Source of the DNA: Prauserella isguenensis
GTDB lineage: Bacteria > Actinomycetota > Actinomycetes > Mycobacteriales > Pseudonocardiaceae
Length of the DNA: 64,000 bases
Assembly (NCBI RefSeq): GCF_014191605.1
Contig: NZ_JACHWU010000006.1
Span: 91,918 to 155,917, forward strand
Direction of reading: 5' to 3'
The notes beneath the pieces are model-generated. The model saw only the letters and a program-made list of their open reading frames with translations, was not told the origin of the DNA and searched no databases. This document shows, one piece after another, positions 1-8,116 of this stretch; position 1 is the first letter of the stretch, and each line of letters starts with the position of its first letter. Position numbers and translations under genes: made by a program.

Positions 1-1
1 C

Positions 2-220
2 GACCGGCTCGCCGTGAACGGTTCGCGGCCGGAGTTGGTCGTCGTCGTCACGGTGTCCGAGATATTCGTCCACTGTGGACGTGCGTTCAGCCGGTCGAAA
101 CTGTGGGAGCCCGACACCTGGCCGGAGCATGGTTCGTTGCCGACAGTGGGAACCCTCCTCAAAGCCCACTCCGCAGCCCGCGATTCCTTCCGCGAAGCCG
201 ACGAGACGACCACCGACTGA
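2..220 (+). CDS. PPOX-type flavoprotein, C-terminal part (5' end outside window)
   Basis: The reading frame is open from the first bases and stops at 220, so only about 72 C-terminal residues are present. The pattern VNGSRPE, then a hydrophobic strand, then FVHCGRAFSRSKLWEPDTW resembles the C-terminus of FMN-dependent pyridoxamine-phosphate-oxidase-like (PPOX) proteins, where an HC-x2-AF-x-RS-x-LW segment follows the last barrel strand. Those proteins bind FMN or related flavins and act in the cytoplasm; the substrate is unknown. A block of 21-bp tandem repeats begins 7 bases after the stop codon. The assignment rests on a short stretch and is moderately sure. Confidence 0.6.
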   Translation, partial: DRLAVNGSRPELVVVVTVSEIFVHCGRAFSRSKLWEPDTWPEHGSLPTVGTLLKAHSAARDSFREADETTTD

Positions 221-227
221 AGCTCCC

Positions 228-300
228 GTGTTGCAGGTCCAGGGGCCCGTGTTGCGGGTCCAGGGGCCCGTGTTGCGGGTCCAGGGGCCCGCGTTGCAGG
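228..300 (+). repeat. 21-bp tandem repeat block 1 (about 3.5 units)
   Basis: Units start at 228, 249, 270 and 291. Each begins GTGTTGC(A/G)GG and ends in a GGGGCCC-type run. The block starts 7 bases after a stop codon and lies downstream of the opposite-strand TetR gene. The same unit recurs at 2679 and, inverted, at 4003. No spacers separate the units, so it is not a CRISPR array. Confidence 0.9.
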
Positions 301-375
301 GAGCGGGCCGTGCCCGCGAGCACGACGAAGGCACATCCGGACATCGCCGCAGTCATCGGATCGCAGCGAAGGCGA

Positions 376-1041
376 TTACCGACCTTCCCCGTCGATCGGC
401 GTCACCGGGGCGGTCCAGAGGCCGGTCAGCGCGTCGATCAGGCCGTGGGCGGCCGCCTCCCAGGACTCCGCCGACGGCTCCGTACCGTCGGCCAGCGCCC
501 GCTCGCGGTCCGCGACGGTGTGCACCATGAGGGTGCGGGCCATCTCGGCGCGTTGTTGCCGCACGCTCCGGGGCAGCCGGGGCAGGCAGGCCGCCAGTCC
601 GTCCCGGATCTCGTTCAGCGCGGGTGAGTTCATCGCCTCGACGGAGATCACCTCCGCGAAGGCCGGTTCGGTGGCCGCCTGCGCGGCGAACCGCGCGTAC
701 CAGGTCGGCGAGCCGGATGCCGCGAGATGGCGGGTCGTGGGCAGCACCAGGCACGCGACCCAGTCACGGACCTCGGTCGAGCCGCGAACTCCCTCCACCA
801 TCTCCTGACGCAGGTGTTCGACTTGTTCGTGCCGGTTGCGCGCGATCGCACGCACCAGGTCGGCCTTGCCGCCGAAGTGGTAACCGACGGCCGTATTGTT
901 GCCCTGCCCTGCGGCTTCGCTCACCTGCCGATTCGAAACGGCGGTCACTCCGTGTTCGGCGAAGAGCCGTTCGGCGGCCTCGATGATCAGCTGCCGGGTC
1001 GCGGCGGCCCGCGACGTCCGTTCCACTCCGTTATCGGTCAC
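376..1041 (-). CDS. TetR family transcriptional regulator
   Basis: A DNA-binding repressor of the TetR family, about 221 residues from the preferred GTG start at 1041. A GGGAGG ribosome site lies about 12 bases before that codon; a second GTG at 1044 is equally possible. The N-terminus has the TetR helix-turn-helix: TRQLIIEAAERLFAEHG, then VSNRQVSEAAG and the recognition helix ending VGYHFGGKADL. The rest is a helical ligand-binding domain. It is transcribed away from the MFS exporter at 1247, the usual arrangement for a drug-responsive repressor controlling an efflux pump. The inducer cannot be read from the sequence. The codons upstream of 1044 are probably untranslated. Confidence 0.88.
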   Translation of the reverse strand: MTDNGVERTSRAAATRQLIIEAAERLFAEHGVTAVSNRQVSEAAGQGNNTAVGYHFGGKADLVRAIARNRHEQVEHLRQEMVEGVRGSTEVRDWVACLVLPTTRHLAASGSPTWYARFAAQAATEPAFAEVISVEAMNSPALNEIRDGLAACLPRLPRSVRQQRAEMARTLMVHTVADRERALADGTEPSAESWEAAAHGLIDALTGLWTAPVTPIDGEGR

Positions 1042-1120
1042 CACGACACAACACCTCCCAGCGGACTTCGCGGCAGCGTACGCGCCACCCACCCTGGCAT
1101 CGCGCAGCGACAGCTTGTCC

Positions 1121-1140
1121 ATGCTAAATTAAGGCAAGTG
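1121..1140. promoter_or_regulatory. AT-rich core of the divergent tetR/MFS promoter region
   Basis: The 205 bases between the two divergent starts are GC-rich except for a short AT-rich stretch here containing TAAATTAAGG. This is the most likely place for overlapping promoters and the repressor operator. No clean inverted repeat could be seen, so the operator itself is not defined. Confidence 0.35.
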
Positions 1141-1246
1141 ACTGATTGTCGTCCATCGAGACGGCACCCGTCCTCCCCGCGGCCGACGCCCTCGCGGCGC
1201 GACACCGACGTCCCGGCCGAACCCACGACTTCCGAGGAGTTCGCGC

Positions 1247-2671
1247 ATGTCCCCCACTGCGACGGCACAGCCGGCGGACGAGAAGACCCCCGCACCCGCC
1301 CCGTCGCAGGCGATCGTGATGGTCCTGGCGTTCAGCGGCATCCTCGTCTCGCTCATGCAGACACTCGTCGTGCCGCTCGTGCCGACACTGCCCGCACTGC
1401 TGGGCGCATCTCCGGCCGACACGGCGTGGGCCATCACCGCGACCCTCCTGGCGGGCGCGGTCGCCACCCCGACCGTCGGCAGGCTCGGCGACATGTACGG
1501 CAAACGCCGCATGCTCCTGCTGAGCATCGGCCTGCAGATCGCCGGCTCCGTGTTCTGCGCCCTCGCCGGAAACCTGCCGATGATGGTGATCGGACGGACA
1601 CTGCAGGGCCTCGCCGCAGGCGTGATCCCACTGGGCATCAGCATCATGCGCGACGTCCTCCCCCGTGAACGCCTCGGCTCGGGAACGGCGTTGATGAGCG
1701 GGTCCCTCGGCGTCGGCGGCGCGCTCGGGCTGCCCGCGTCGGCGTTCCTCATCGAACGGGCCGACTGGCACGTCATGTTCTGGGTGGCTGCCGCCCTGGG
1801 ACTCGCGGCAGGCGTGCTGATCACGATGCTCGTTCCGGAATCGCCGGTGCGCGTGGGCGGACGCTTCGACCTGCCCGGCGCCGTCGGGCTGTCCATCGCC
1901 CTGCTGTGCCTGCTGCTCGCGATCTCGAAGGGCGCCGACTGGGGCTGGGCCGACGGATCGACCCTCGGGCTGCTCGCCGTCGCCGTCATGGTGCTGGCGC
2001 TGTGGGGCCGGTGGGAACTGCGCGCCGACAATCCCCTGGTCAACCTACGAACGACCGCACGCCGCCAGGTGCTGCTCACCAACATCGCGTCCGTGGTGTT
2101 CGGCTTCGCCATGTTCTCGATGTCGCTCGTCGTGCCGCAGCTGCTGCAGGCGCCCGAAGCCACCGGCCACGGTCTCGGCCAGACGATCCTCGTCACGGGT
2201 CTGGTCATGGCACCGAACGGCCTGATCATGATGGCGATGTCGCCGGTGTCGGCGCGGATCTCGGCAACGGCCGGACCGAAGGTCACGCTGATGACCGGGG
2301 CGGTCGTCGTCGCTTGCGGTTACGGGCTCGGGACGGTGCTGATGGGCGAGATCTGGCAGATCATGATCTTCACGTGCATCGTCGGTGCAGGCATCGGATT
2401 GGCCTACGGGGCCATGCCCGCCCTCGTCATGGCGGCGGTGCCGGTGTCGGAGACAGCGTCCGCGAACAGCCTCAACACCCTGATGCGCTCGGTCGGCACC
2501 TCCACGTCGAGCGCGATCACCGGCGTGGTGCTGGCCAGCATGACGATCAGCGTCGGCGGCACGGCCGTCCCGTCGGAAGGCGGGTTCCGGCTCGTGCTGG
2601 CCGTCGGCGCGCTCGCGGCGATCGCCGCGCTGTGCGTCGCTGCGTTCCTACCGAAACGCAACGACGCCTGA
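1247..2671 (+). CDS. MFS drug efflux transporter, DHA2 (14-TM) type
   Basis: An integral membrane exporter of the major facilitator superfamily, 474 residues, probably a proton-driven drug antiporter. About 14 hydrophobic segments are visible, which fits the DHA2 family. The motif A loop between TM2 and TM3 is present as GRLGDMYGKRR, and the TM5 antiporter region contains SGSLGVGGALGLPASA. The ATG at 1247 follows a GAGGAG ribosome site. The gene is divergent from a TetR regulator, so induction by a ligand of that regulator is expected. A block of tandem repeats and a strong palindrome follow directly after the stop codon. The substrate is unknown. Confidence 0.88.
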   Translation: MSPTATAQPADEKTPAPAPSQAIVMVLAFSGILVSLMQTLVVPLVPTLPALLGASPADTAWAITATLLAGAVATPTVGRLGDMYGKRRMLLLSIGLQIAGSVFCALAGNLPMMVIGRTLQGLAAGVIPLGISIMRDVLPRERLGSGTALMSGSLGVGGALGLPASAFLIERADWHVMFWVAAALGLAAGVLITMLVPESPVRVGGRFDLPGAVGLSIALLCLLLAISKGADWGWADGSTLGLLAVAVMVLALWGRWELRADNPLVNLRTTARRQVLLTNIASVVFGFAMFSMSLVVPQLLQAPEATGHGLGQTILVTGLVMAPNGLIMMAMSPVSARISATAGPKVTLMTGAVVVACGYGLGTVLMGEIWQIMIFTCIVGAGIGLAYGAMPALVMAAVPVSETASANSLNTLMRSVGTSTSSAITGVVLASMTISVGGTAVPSEGGFRLVLAVGALAAIAALCVAAFLPKRNDA

Positions 2672-2678
2672 CGACACC

Positions 2679-2783
2679 GTGTTGCGGATCCCGGGGACCG
2701 TGTTGCGGATCCCGGGGACCGTGTTGCGGATCCCGGGGACCGTGTTGCGGATCCCGGGGACCGTGTTGCGGATCCCGGGGACC
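2679..2783 (+). repeat. 21-bp tandem repeat block 2 (five units)
   Basis: Five perfect or near-perfect units start at 2679, 2700, 2721, 2742 and 2763. Each begins GTGTTGCGG and ends CCGGGGACC. The block starts 7 bases after the MFS stop codon, the same distance as block 1 from its preceding stop, and runs directly into the palindrome at 2782. Confidence 0.95.
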
Positions 2784-2817
2784 GTGAGCGTGTCCGCCGC
2801 GGCGGACACGCTCACGG
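2782..2817. terminator. 36-bp perfect palindrome, probable bidirectional terminator
   Basis: Positions 2782-2798 pair perfectly with 2801-2817, and the two central bases GC complete the palindrome. It lies between the convergent MFS gene and the ferredoxin pseudogene and includes the ferredoxin stop codon. There is no U-tract, as is common for actinobacterial terminators. Confidence 0.7.
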
Positions 2818-3014
2818 CCGGATGTCGTGCGCCTCGATCGCCCGGCCCGGGCACTGGTCCACGGCCTCACCGACGGCGCCTGCCAGCACCTCCGGTGGTG
2901 CCGGGTCGAGCAGCACGACCGTGCCGTCCTCATCGCGCTGATCGAACACCTCCGGCGCGAGGATCACGCAGTTTCCCGCGCCACAGCAACGTTCAGGTCC
3001 CCGGTCACGTTCAT
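2812..3014 (-). pseudogene. [3Fe-4S] ferredoxin with N-terminal frameshift
   Basis: The C-terminal 55 residues look like a small actinobacterial [3Fe-4S] ferredoxin of the type that feeds electrons to cytochrome P450: RCCGAGNCVILAPEVFDQ with the cluster cysteines, and DQCPGRAI near the end. The natural start is the ATG at 3014 behind a GAGGAAGGG ribosome site, giving MNVTGDLN, but this frame hits a stop codon after 16 codons. Restoring one base near 3000 would join MNVT-x-D to ERCCGAG. The gene follows the P450 remnant on the same strand, so the pair once formed an operon. A single missing base could also be a sequencing error, but the P450 next door is broken several times, which favours real decay. 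Confidence 0.75.
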
Positions 3015-3108
3015 GCGGTCCACTTCCCTTCCTCACGGACACCGTCGCCAACCGGGGCGACGGCCGACGCCGCGTTGACGGACACTTCGCCGGCTGACCT
3101 CCACTCCC

Positions 3109-3967
3109 TCACCACGTCACGGGCAGCGCGTGGACACCGAAGGCGAGCGCGTCGTGCTTGAATTCGATCTCGTCGAACTCGACAGCCGCTGTCAGCGTCG
3201 GAATCCGGCGGAACAGGGTGCCGTAGACGATCTGCAGTTCCGCACGGGCCAGTTGTTGTCCGACGCACTGGTGCGGCCCGAAACCGAACGCCTGGTGCCG
3301 TCCCGGCGGCCTGCGAAGGTCCAGCACTTCCGGGCCGTCGACCACGGCGGGGTCGCGGTTTCCAGTCGGCAGGTCGGTGATGATGCCCTCGCCCTCGCGG
3401 ATCACCTCCCCGCATCGAGGCCCCGCTCTCCTCCGACGACGCGTTGCCCCCGACGCCGACGGCACTGCGCTCCAGAATAAAGTCACGATCCTCGTAGGGA
3501 ACCCCGAGCAGTTCGCAGATCATCGGCGACGGCAACGGCACCGCGAGCGACGCGACGAGGCCGGCCGGTTTCGGCCCCGCCAGCATCGCTCGTCGGTAAT
3601 CCGCTGGATCGCAGGCCGCAGCGCCTGGATGTGCTTGGCCGTGAACGCCCGCGGCTGGATCTTCCGCAGCCTCCGGTGTTCGGCACCGTCCAGATTGAAC
3701 ACCATCGCCGGACGGCGTTCGAGTGTCCTGCATGGCTTGGCTGAACAGCGGACATCCCGCGCGGTGCTCGTCCACGCTGACTCGCTCGTCGCCGAGCAGC
3801 GCTCGTTGACACTCGTGCCCGGTGACCAGCCACGGGGTACTGCCGTCCCAGACCGTCACGCGACTCAGCGGCGCCTCTTCTGCCAACGCACGCAGGACGG
3901 GCGGCAGCGCGAACGGACTGGCGGCGTCGCGTTTCGCCGGGTGTCGCCCTTCGCCCGGACCCGGCAT
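3109..3967 (-). pseudogene. Cytochrome P450 remnant with several frameshifts and an internal deletion
   Basis: Pieces of one bacterial P450 lie in order in different frames. Near 3967-3750 are the N-terminal residues VTVWDGSTPWLVTGHE and LLGDERVSVDE. Near 3705-3600 is FNLDGAEHRRLRKIQPRAF, the C-helix region. Near 3560-3450 is PMICELLGVPYEDRDF. Near 3420-3109 is the heme-binding end with FGFGPHQCVGQQLARAELQ, including the heme cysteine. The I-helix with its AGxxTT motif and the K-helix ExxR motif are missing. Total recognisable length is about 285 residues against roughly 400 in the family, so the gene cannot make an active enzyme. Its ferredoxin partner downstream is also frameshifted. Confidence 0.88.
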
Positions 3968-4002
3968 GCGGATCGCTCGAGAAATTGCCCGAGAGGCCCG
4001 GA

Positions 4003-4098
4003 AACCACAACACGATCCCCCAGAACCACAACACGGCCCCCGGGATCCGCAACACGATCCCCCAGAGCCGCAACACGGCCCCCGGGGTCCGCAACACG
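4003..4098 (-). repeat. 21-bp tandem repeat block 3 (about 4.5 units, inverted)
   Basis: Units of 21 bases alternate slightly in sequence. Read on the minus strand they carry the same GTGTTG(C/T)GG start as blocks 1 and 2. The block lies between the P450 remnant and the arsR promoter, i.e. between divergent genes rather than directly after a stop codon as in the other two cases. Confidence 0.9.
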
Positions 4099-4119
4099 CG
4101 CGGGGTTGGTCACGCTGGG

Positions 4120-4151
4120 TTGACCCGTATATCGACGACCGTCAAGATAGA
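4120..4151 (+). promoter_or_regulatory. arsR promoter and candidate ArsR operator
   Basis: TTGACC at 4120 and AAGATA at 4144 are spaced 18 bases and look like -35 and -10 boxes. Transcription would start at or very near the ATG at 4155, so the arsR mRNA is probably leaderless. The stretch ATATCGAC..GTCAAGATA between the boxes is an imperfect inverted repeat, a plausible autoregulatory operator. Confidence 0.55.
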
Positions 4152-4154
4152 CAC

Positions 4155-4544
4155 ATGTCGAAACAGCAGGCCCCGGCCGAGGCGTGCGACACATCGCTGT
4201 GCGGCGACCCGTTGTCACAGGAGCAGGCGGACGAGCTCGCACTCGCCTTCAAGGCGCTCGCCGACCCGGTGCGCCTGCGCCTACTGTCGCTCATCGCGTC
4301 CCACGCGGGCGGCGAGGCGTGCGTGTGCGATCTGACCGGAACGTTCGACCTCACCGGACCGACGATCTCCCACCACCTCAAGGTGCTACGCGAGTCCGGG
4401 CTCGTCACGAGCGAGCGGCGTGCGACCTGGGTGTACTACCGCGCGGCACCGGAGGTCCTCGCCCGACTGTCCGCCGTGCTCCAGCCCGCGGGCACCATCG
4501 ACCCGGCAACCGGAACGACCCTCGAGACGGAGATCCCCGCATGA
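4155..4544 (+). CDS. arsR: ArsR/SmtB family arsenic-responsive repressor
   Basis: A 129-residue winged-helix repressor expected to leave DNA when it binds arsenite. The core is ALADPVRLRLLSLIA, the recognition helix region GPTISHHLKVLRESGLV and the wing RRATWVYYR. Cysteines that could bind As(III) are C11 and C16 near the N-terminus (EACDTSLC) and the pair in EACVCDLTG (C56, C58), which matches the CVC metal box of classical ArsR. The ATG at 4155 is preferred because homology begins there and a promoter ends just before it; upstream in-frame codons run through repeat DNA. Its stop codon overlaps the start of the Acr3 pump, so both are translated together. Confidence 0.92.
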   Translation: MSKQQAPAEACDTSLCGDPLSQEQADELALAFKALADPVRLRLLSLIASHAGGEACVCDLTGTFDLTGPTISHHLKVLRESGLVTSERRATWVYYRAAPEVLARLSAVLQPAGTIDPATGTTLETEIPA

Positions 4545-5653
4545 CCGCGGACACCACGGACACCACGGAGGCGACGGCCGGCGACCGCGGCGTCGTCGGC
4601 AAGCTCTCCACACTGGACAGATTCCTGCCGTTGTGGATCGCCGCGGCGATGGTGGCGGGCCTGCTCGCGGGCCGGTGGATTCCCGGGCTGAACACGACGC
4701 TCGAGGCGATCTCGGTCGGCGGCATCTCGATGCCGATCGCGCTCGGCCTGCTGGTGATGATGTACCCGGTGCTGGCGAAGGTGCGCTACGACCGCCTCGA
4801 CACCGTCACGCGCGACCACCGGCTGTTGTGGCCGTCGCTGGTACTCAACTGGGTCCTCGGGCCCGCCGTCATGTTCGCCCTGGCGTGGGCGCTGCTGCCG
4901 GACCTGCCCGAGTACCGCACCGGGCTGATCATCGTGGGGCTGGCGCGGTGCATCGCCATGGTGATCATCTGGAACGACCTGGCCTGCGGGGATCGCGAAG
5001 CCGCTGCGGTGCTGGTGGCGCTGAACTCGGTGTTCCAGGTCGTCGCCTTCGGCGCGCTCGGGTGGTTCTACCTCGAGCTGCTGCCCGCCTGGCTCGGCCT
5101 GCCGACGGCCGACCTCGACGTCTCGGCGTGGCAGATCGTCGTGAACGTGCTGATATTCCTCGGCATTCCACTCCTCGCCGGTTACCTCACGCGACGGTTC
5201 GGCGAACGCGCGAAGGGCCGCTCCTGGTACGAGTCCAGGTTCCTGCCGCGCATCGGGCCGCTGGCGCTGTACGGCCTGCTGTTCACCATCGTGCTGCTGT
5301 TCGCTCTGCAGGGTGAGCAGATCACGAGCAGTCCGTTCGACGTCGCACGGATCGCGCTGCCGCTGCTGATCTACTTCGCCGTGATGTGGGCCGGGTCGTA
5401 CGCGCTCGGCAGGGCGGTCGGCCTGAACTACGAGCGCACGACGACGCTCGCCTTCACCGCGGCGGGCAACAACTTCGAGCTGGCGATCGCGGTGGCCATC
5501 GCGACGTTCGGCGCCACGAGCGGCCAGGCGCTGGCCGGAGTCGTCGGCCCGCTCATCGAGGTACCCGTGCTCGTGGCGCTCGTGTACGTCTCGCTCGCAC
5601 TCCGGCGCCGCCTCTTCCCGTCGGCCGCCCCGAAACCACCCGTCCGGCAGTGA
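4541..5653 (+). CDS. acr3: Acr3 family arsenite efflux permease
   Basis: A 370-residue membrane carrier of the bile/arsenite/riboflavin transporter superfamily that exports As(III). Ten hydrophobic segments are visible. Family signatures are MPIALGLLVMMYPVLAKVRY early, ARCIAMVIIWNDLACGD with the conserved cysteine of TM4, and FTAAGNNFELAIAVAIA near the end. The start overlaps the arsR stop as ATGA, which indicates translational coupling and co-regulation by ArsR. It forms the efflux step after ArsC reduces arsenate. Length and motifs are typical, with no sign of damage. Confidence 0.95.
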   Translation: MTADTTDTTEATAGDRGVVGKLSTLDRFLPLWIAAAMVAGLLAGRWIPGLNTTLEAISVGGISMPIALGLLVMMYPVLAKVRYDRLDTVTRDHRLLWPSLVLNWVLGPAVMFALAWALLPDLPEYRTGLIIVGLARCIAMVIIWNDLACGDREAAAVLVALNSVFQVVAFGALGWFYLELLPAWLGLPTADLDVSAWQIVVNVLIFLGIPLLAGYLTRRFGERAKGRSWYESRFLPRIGPLALYGLLFTIVLLFALQGEQITSSPFDVARIALPLLIYFAVMWAGSYALGRAVGLNYERTTTLAFTAAGNNFELAIAVAIATFGATSGQALAGVVGPLIEVPVLVALVYVSLALRRRLFPSAAPKPPVRQ

Positions 5654-5676
5654 TCAGTCCGGAGAAGGAGAACCCC

Positions 5677-6084
5677 GTGGCCGACATCCCCGAGGTGCTG
5701 TTCGTGTGCGTGCACAATGCGGGCCGTTCGCAGATGGCCGCCGCGTTGCTCGATCACCACGCGGCGGGCCGCGTGACCGTCCGTTCCGCGGGGTCGGCGC
5801 CCGCCGAGTCGATCAACCCGGCCGTGCGCGAGGTGATGGGTGAGCTCGGGCTGGACCTGAGCAAGGAGTACCCGAAGCCGTTGACGACCGAGGCGGTGCA
5901 GGCGGCAGACGTGGTGATCACGATGGGCTGCGGCGACGCCTGCCCGGTGTTCCCCGGTAAGCGCTACCTGGACTGGCAGCTGGCCGACCCCGCGGGCAAG
6001 GGCGTCGACGACGTGCGCCCGATCCGGGACGACATCGACCGCCGGGTGCAGGCGTTGTTGGCCGAGCTCGTGCCGACGCCGTGA
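5677..6084 (+). CDS. arsC: Arsenate reductase, low-molecular-weight phosphatase fold
   Basis: A 135-residue cytoplasmic enzyme that reduces arsenate to arsenite. The active-site loop CVHNAGRSQMAAA (C11 to R17 as the CX5R motif) lies right after the first strand, and RPIRDDI occurs near the end. The middle carries ITMGCGDACPVFPGKRY, the pattern of actinobacterial enzymes that use mycothiol and mycoredoxin, rather than the three-cysteine thioredoxin-linked form; this subtype is inferred from family knowledge. The GTG start at 5677 follows GGAGAAGGAG. It is 23 bases downstream of acr3 and probably part of the same transcript. Confidence 0.92.
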   Translation: MADIPEVLFVCVHNAGRSQMAAALLDHHAAGRVTVRSAGSAPAESINPAVREVMGELGLDLSKEYPKPLTTEAVQAADVVITMGCGDACPVFPGKRYLDWQLADPAGKGVDDVRPIRDDIDRRVQALLAELVPTP

Positions 6085-6146
6085 CGCCCGCCCGGTCGTC
6101 CAACGCCGCCACGGAGGCACATGACGGCGGTCAGGGAGGGTGAGTG

Positions 6147-7232
6147 GTGACCGACCCCGTGGACGTGGTCGTGGTCGGCGGCGGTCAGGCGGGCCTGGCG
6201 GCGGGTTACTTCCTGCGCCGGGCCGGACTGCGGTTCGTCGTCCTCGACGCGCAGGACGTGCCGGGCGGCGCGTGGCGTCGCGGCTGGGACTCGCTCCGCC
6301 TGTTCTCCCCTGCCGAGCACAGCCCGCTGCCCGGTTGGTGGATGCCCGCCCAGGACGGCGAACGGTTCCCCACCGCGGACCACGTCGCCAGGTACCTGCG
6401 GGACTACGAGCGGCGCTACGACCTTCCCGTCCGTCGCCCGGTGCGGGTCCACGGCGTACGTGACGCGGGAGCACGGCTCGCCGTCGACACCGACCACGGC
6501 ACCTGGCACGCGCCCTTCGTCGTCAGCGCGACAGGAACCTGGGAATCGCCGGTGACGCCGGAGTTACCCGGTTCCGCGGAGTTCGCGGGCGAGCAGCTGC
6601 GCACCGTGGACTACCGCTGCCCGGAACGGTTCCGCGGCCGCCGGGTCGTGGTCGTGGGAGGCGGCAACTCGGCGGCGCAGATCCTCGCGGAGGTGTCGAC
6701 CGTCGCGACGACGACGTGGGTCACGCGCCGACCTCCGCGGTTCATGCCCGACGACGTGGACGGCCGCGTGCTGTTCGACGTCGCCACGCGGCGGGACGCG
6801 GCACGCCGAGCGGGCACCGACGCCCAGAGCGTGTCGGCGCTCGGGGACATCGTGATGGTTCCGCCGGTCCGCGAGGCCCGCGACCGCGGCGTAGTCCACG
6901 CCCGGCCGATGTTCGACCGCCTCACCCGCGACGGTGTGGCATGGGACGGGACAGACGCGGGCGAAGGCTCCGAGCAGCCGTGCGACGCGATCATCTGGTG
7001 CACCGGGTTCCGGCCCACGCTCGATCACCTGGCGCCACTGGACCTGCCGCGTCCGCACGGTGTGCCGAAGACGGTCGGCACCCGCTCGGTCGACGAACCC
7101 CGGCTGCATCTGCTGGGCTACGGCGACTGGACGGGCCCGGCGTCGGCGACGTTGATCGGCGCGAGCCGCACCGCGAAACCTGCCGTCGCGGACATCGCCG
7201 AGCGTCTGCGGACGGAAAGGCCGGCGCCGTGA
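6147..7232 (+). CDS. FAD/NAD(P)-binding monooxygenase-like flavoprotein of the ars cluster (ArsO-like)
   Basis: A flavoprotein of about 361 residues. The FAD-binding fold is VVVVGGGQAGLAAGYFLRR at the N-terminus; a second nucleotide-binding fold is VVVVGGGNSAAQILAEV mid-protein; CTGFRP is the ATG-like motif before the C-terminal FAD contact. This arrangement matches single-component flavin monooxygenases, and such genes often sit in arsenic operons under the name ArsO. The reaction is not established. GTG at 6147 is chosen because GGAGGG lies six bases before it. It lies 62 bases after arsC and converges on a truncated relative of itself at 7236. Confidence 0.8.
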   Translation: MTDPVDVVVVGGGQAGLAAGYFLRRAGLRFVVLDAQDVPGGAWRRGWDSLRLFSPAEHSPLPGWWMPAQDGERFPTADHVARYLRDYERRYDLPVRRPVRVHGVRDAGARLAVDTDHGTWHAPFVVSATGTWESPVTPELPGSAEFAGEQLRTVDYRCPERFRGRRVVVVGGGNSAAQILAEVSTVATTTWVTRRPPRFMPDDVDGRVLFDVATRRDAARRAGTDAQSVSALGDIVMVPPVREARDRGVVHARPMFDRLTRDGVAWDGTDAGEGSEQPCDAIIWCTGFRPTLDHLAPLDLPRPHGVPKTVGTRSVDEPRLHLLGYGDWTGPASATLIGASRTAKPAVADIAERLRTERPAP

Positions 7233-7235
7233 CGG

Positions 7236-8036
7236 TCACCCGCGGAGCAGCCGGCGGGTGACGTACCGGGCATCGCGACCGACCCCGCGCAACGTCGCCG
7301 ACGCGAAGCTGCGCTGCCACTCCAACCCGACGTATCCCAGCCCCAGGTGGGTCGTTGACACGCCGCGTTTCTGACGCGGCAGGCCGTGGCCGTCGAGCGC
7401 ACCGAGTGAATCCAGATACGACAGTTCGGGGCGGTACCCGGTGGCCAGAATGATGACGTCGACCGGTTCGCTGGTTCCGTCCTGCCACGTGACCCGGTCT
7501 CCGTCGATGCCGGTGAACACGGGCCTCCGGTCGGGCTCGCCCGCGTCGACGGCCCGGCGATAGCGGCCGTCGTCGTTGACCGGCATGCCCGGCGGGTTGC
7601 GTACGAGGTGGCCGATCGGCAGGTGGTCGAATCCGCTGACGACGGACCAGAAATGCACGTCCCTGCCGGCGATGAGCCGTGGTGCGAACGTCACCGGCCT
7701 CCGGGTCGCCAGACTCACCCGCGCGTGGTCGGCGAGCTCCACGGCGATCTGCACGGCGGAGTTCGCCCCTCCCACGACGACGACGCGGGCGCCGTCGTAC
7801 GCGGTGGGTTCCCGGTAGTCGGCGGCGTGCAGGACGGTGCCGGTGAACGAGCCCAGACCGGGAAGGTCAGGCCGGTACGGCCTGCCGAACGCGCCCGTGG
7901 CCGCGACGACGAGGGGCGTCTCCACGGTCACGCCGTCTCCGGTGTCGACGCGGAAGCGCGTTCCCTCCCGCCGGACCTGTTCGACGCGGTGGCCGGCCCG
8001 GATGTCGACGTCGAGCCCTTTCGCGTACGCGCGCGT
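7236..8036 (-). pseudogene. Flavin monooxygenase-like gene lacking its N-terminal FAD domain
   Basis: About 267 residues align with the C-terminal three quarters of the flavoprotein family seen at 6147: a strand segment AGHRVEQV, VAATGAFGRPYRPDLPG, the second nucleotide fold VVVVGGANSAVQIAVELA, ILATGYRPEL and a closing LGYVGLEWQRSFASATLRG. The first 85-90 residues, which would hold the GxGxxG FAD motif, are absent: an in-frame stop at 8037-8039 precedes the fragment, 77 bases downstream of the next flavoprotein gene. The remaining coding part has no frameshift. A short protein could start at the GTG at 7931, but without the FAD site it should not be an active oxygenase. A deletion joining two neighbouring genes is the simplest explanation. 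Confidence 0.75.
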
Positions 8037-8116
8037 TCACACCACGTTCCCTTCTCTCGGGTTGCAGAGATCGGCGGCCGCCGGCGTTCGCCCCGCCCGG
8101 CCGCCCCAGGCCGGGT

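Noticed and set aside
1129..2286. Long minus-strand frame opposite the MFS gene
   Set aside because: It mirrors a well-supported transporter gene, is rich in Ser, Arg and Pro, and has no family motif. High GC produces such shadow frames.
2679..2783. CRISPR array
   Set aside because: The units are directly adjacent with no variable spacers, and no cas genes are in the window.
2547..2933. Repeat-encoded peptides (GPRDPQH or VLRIPGT type)
   Set aside because: They arise because the 21-bp unit has no stop codons in several frames. No ribosome site or homology supports translation.
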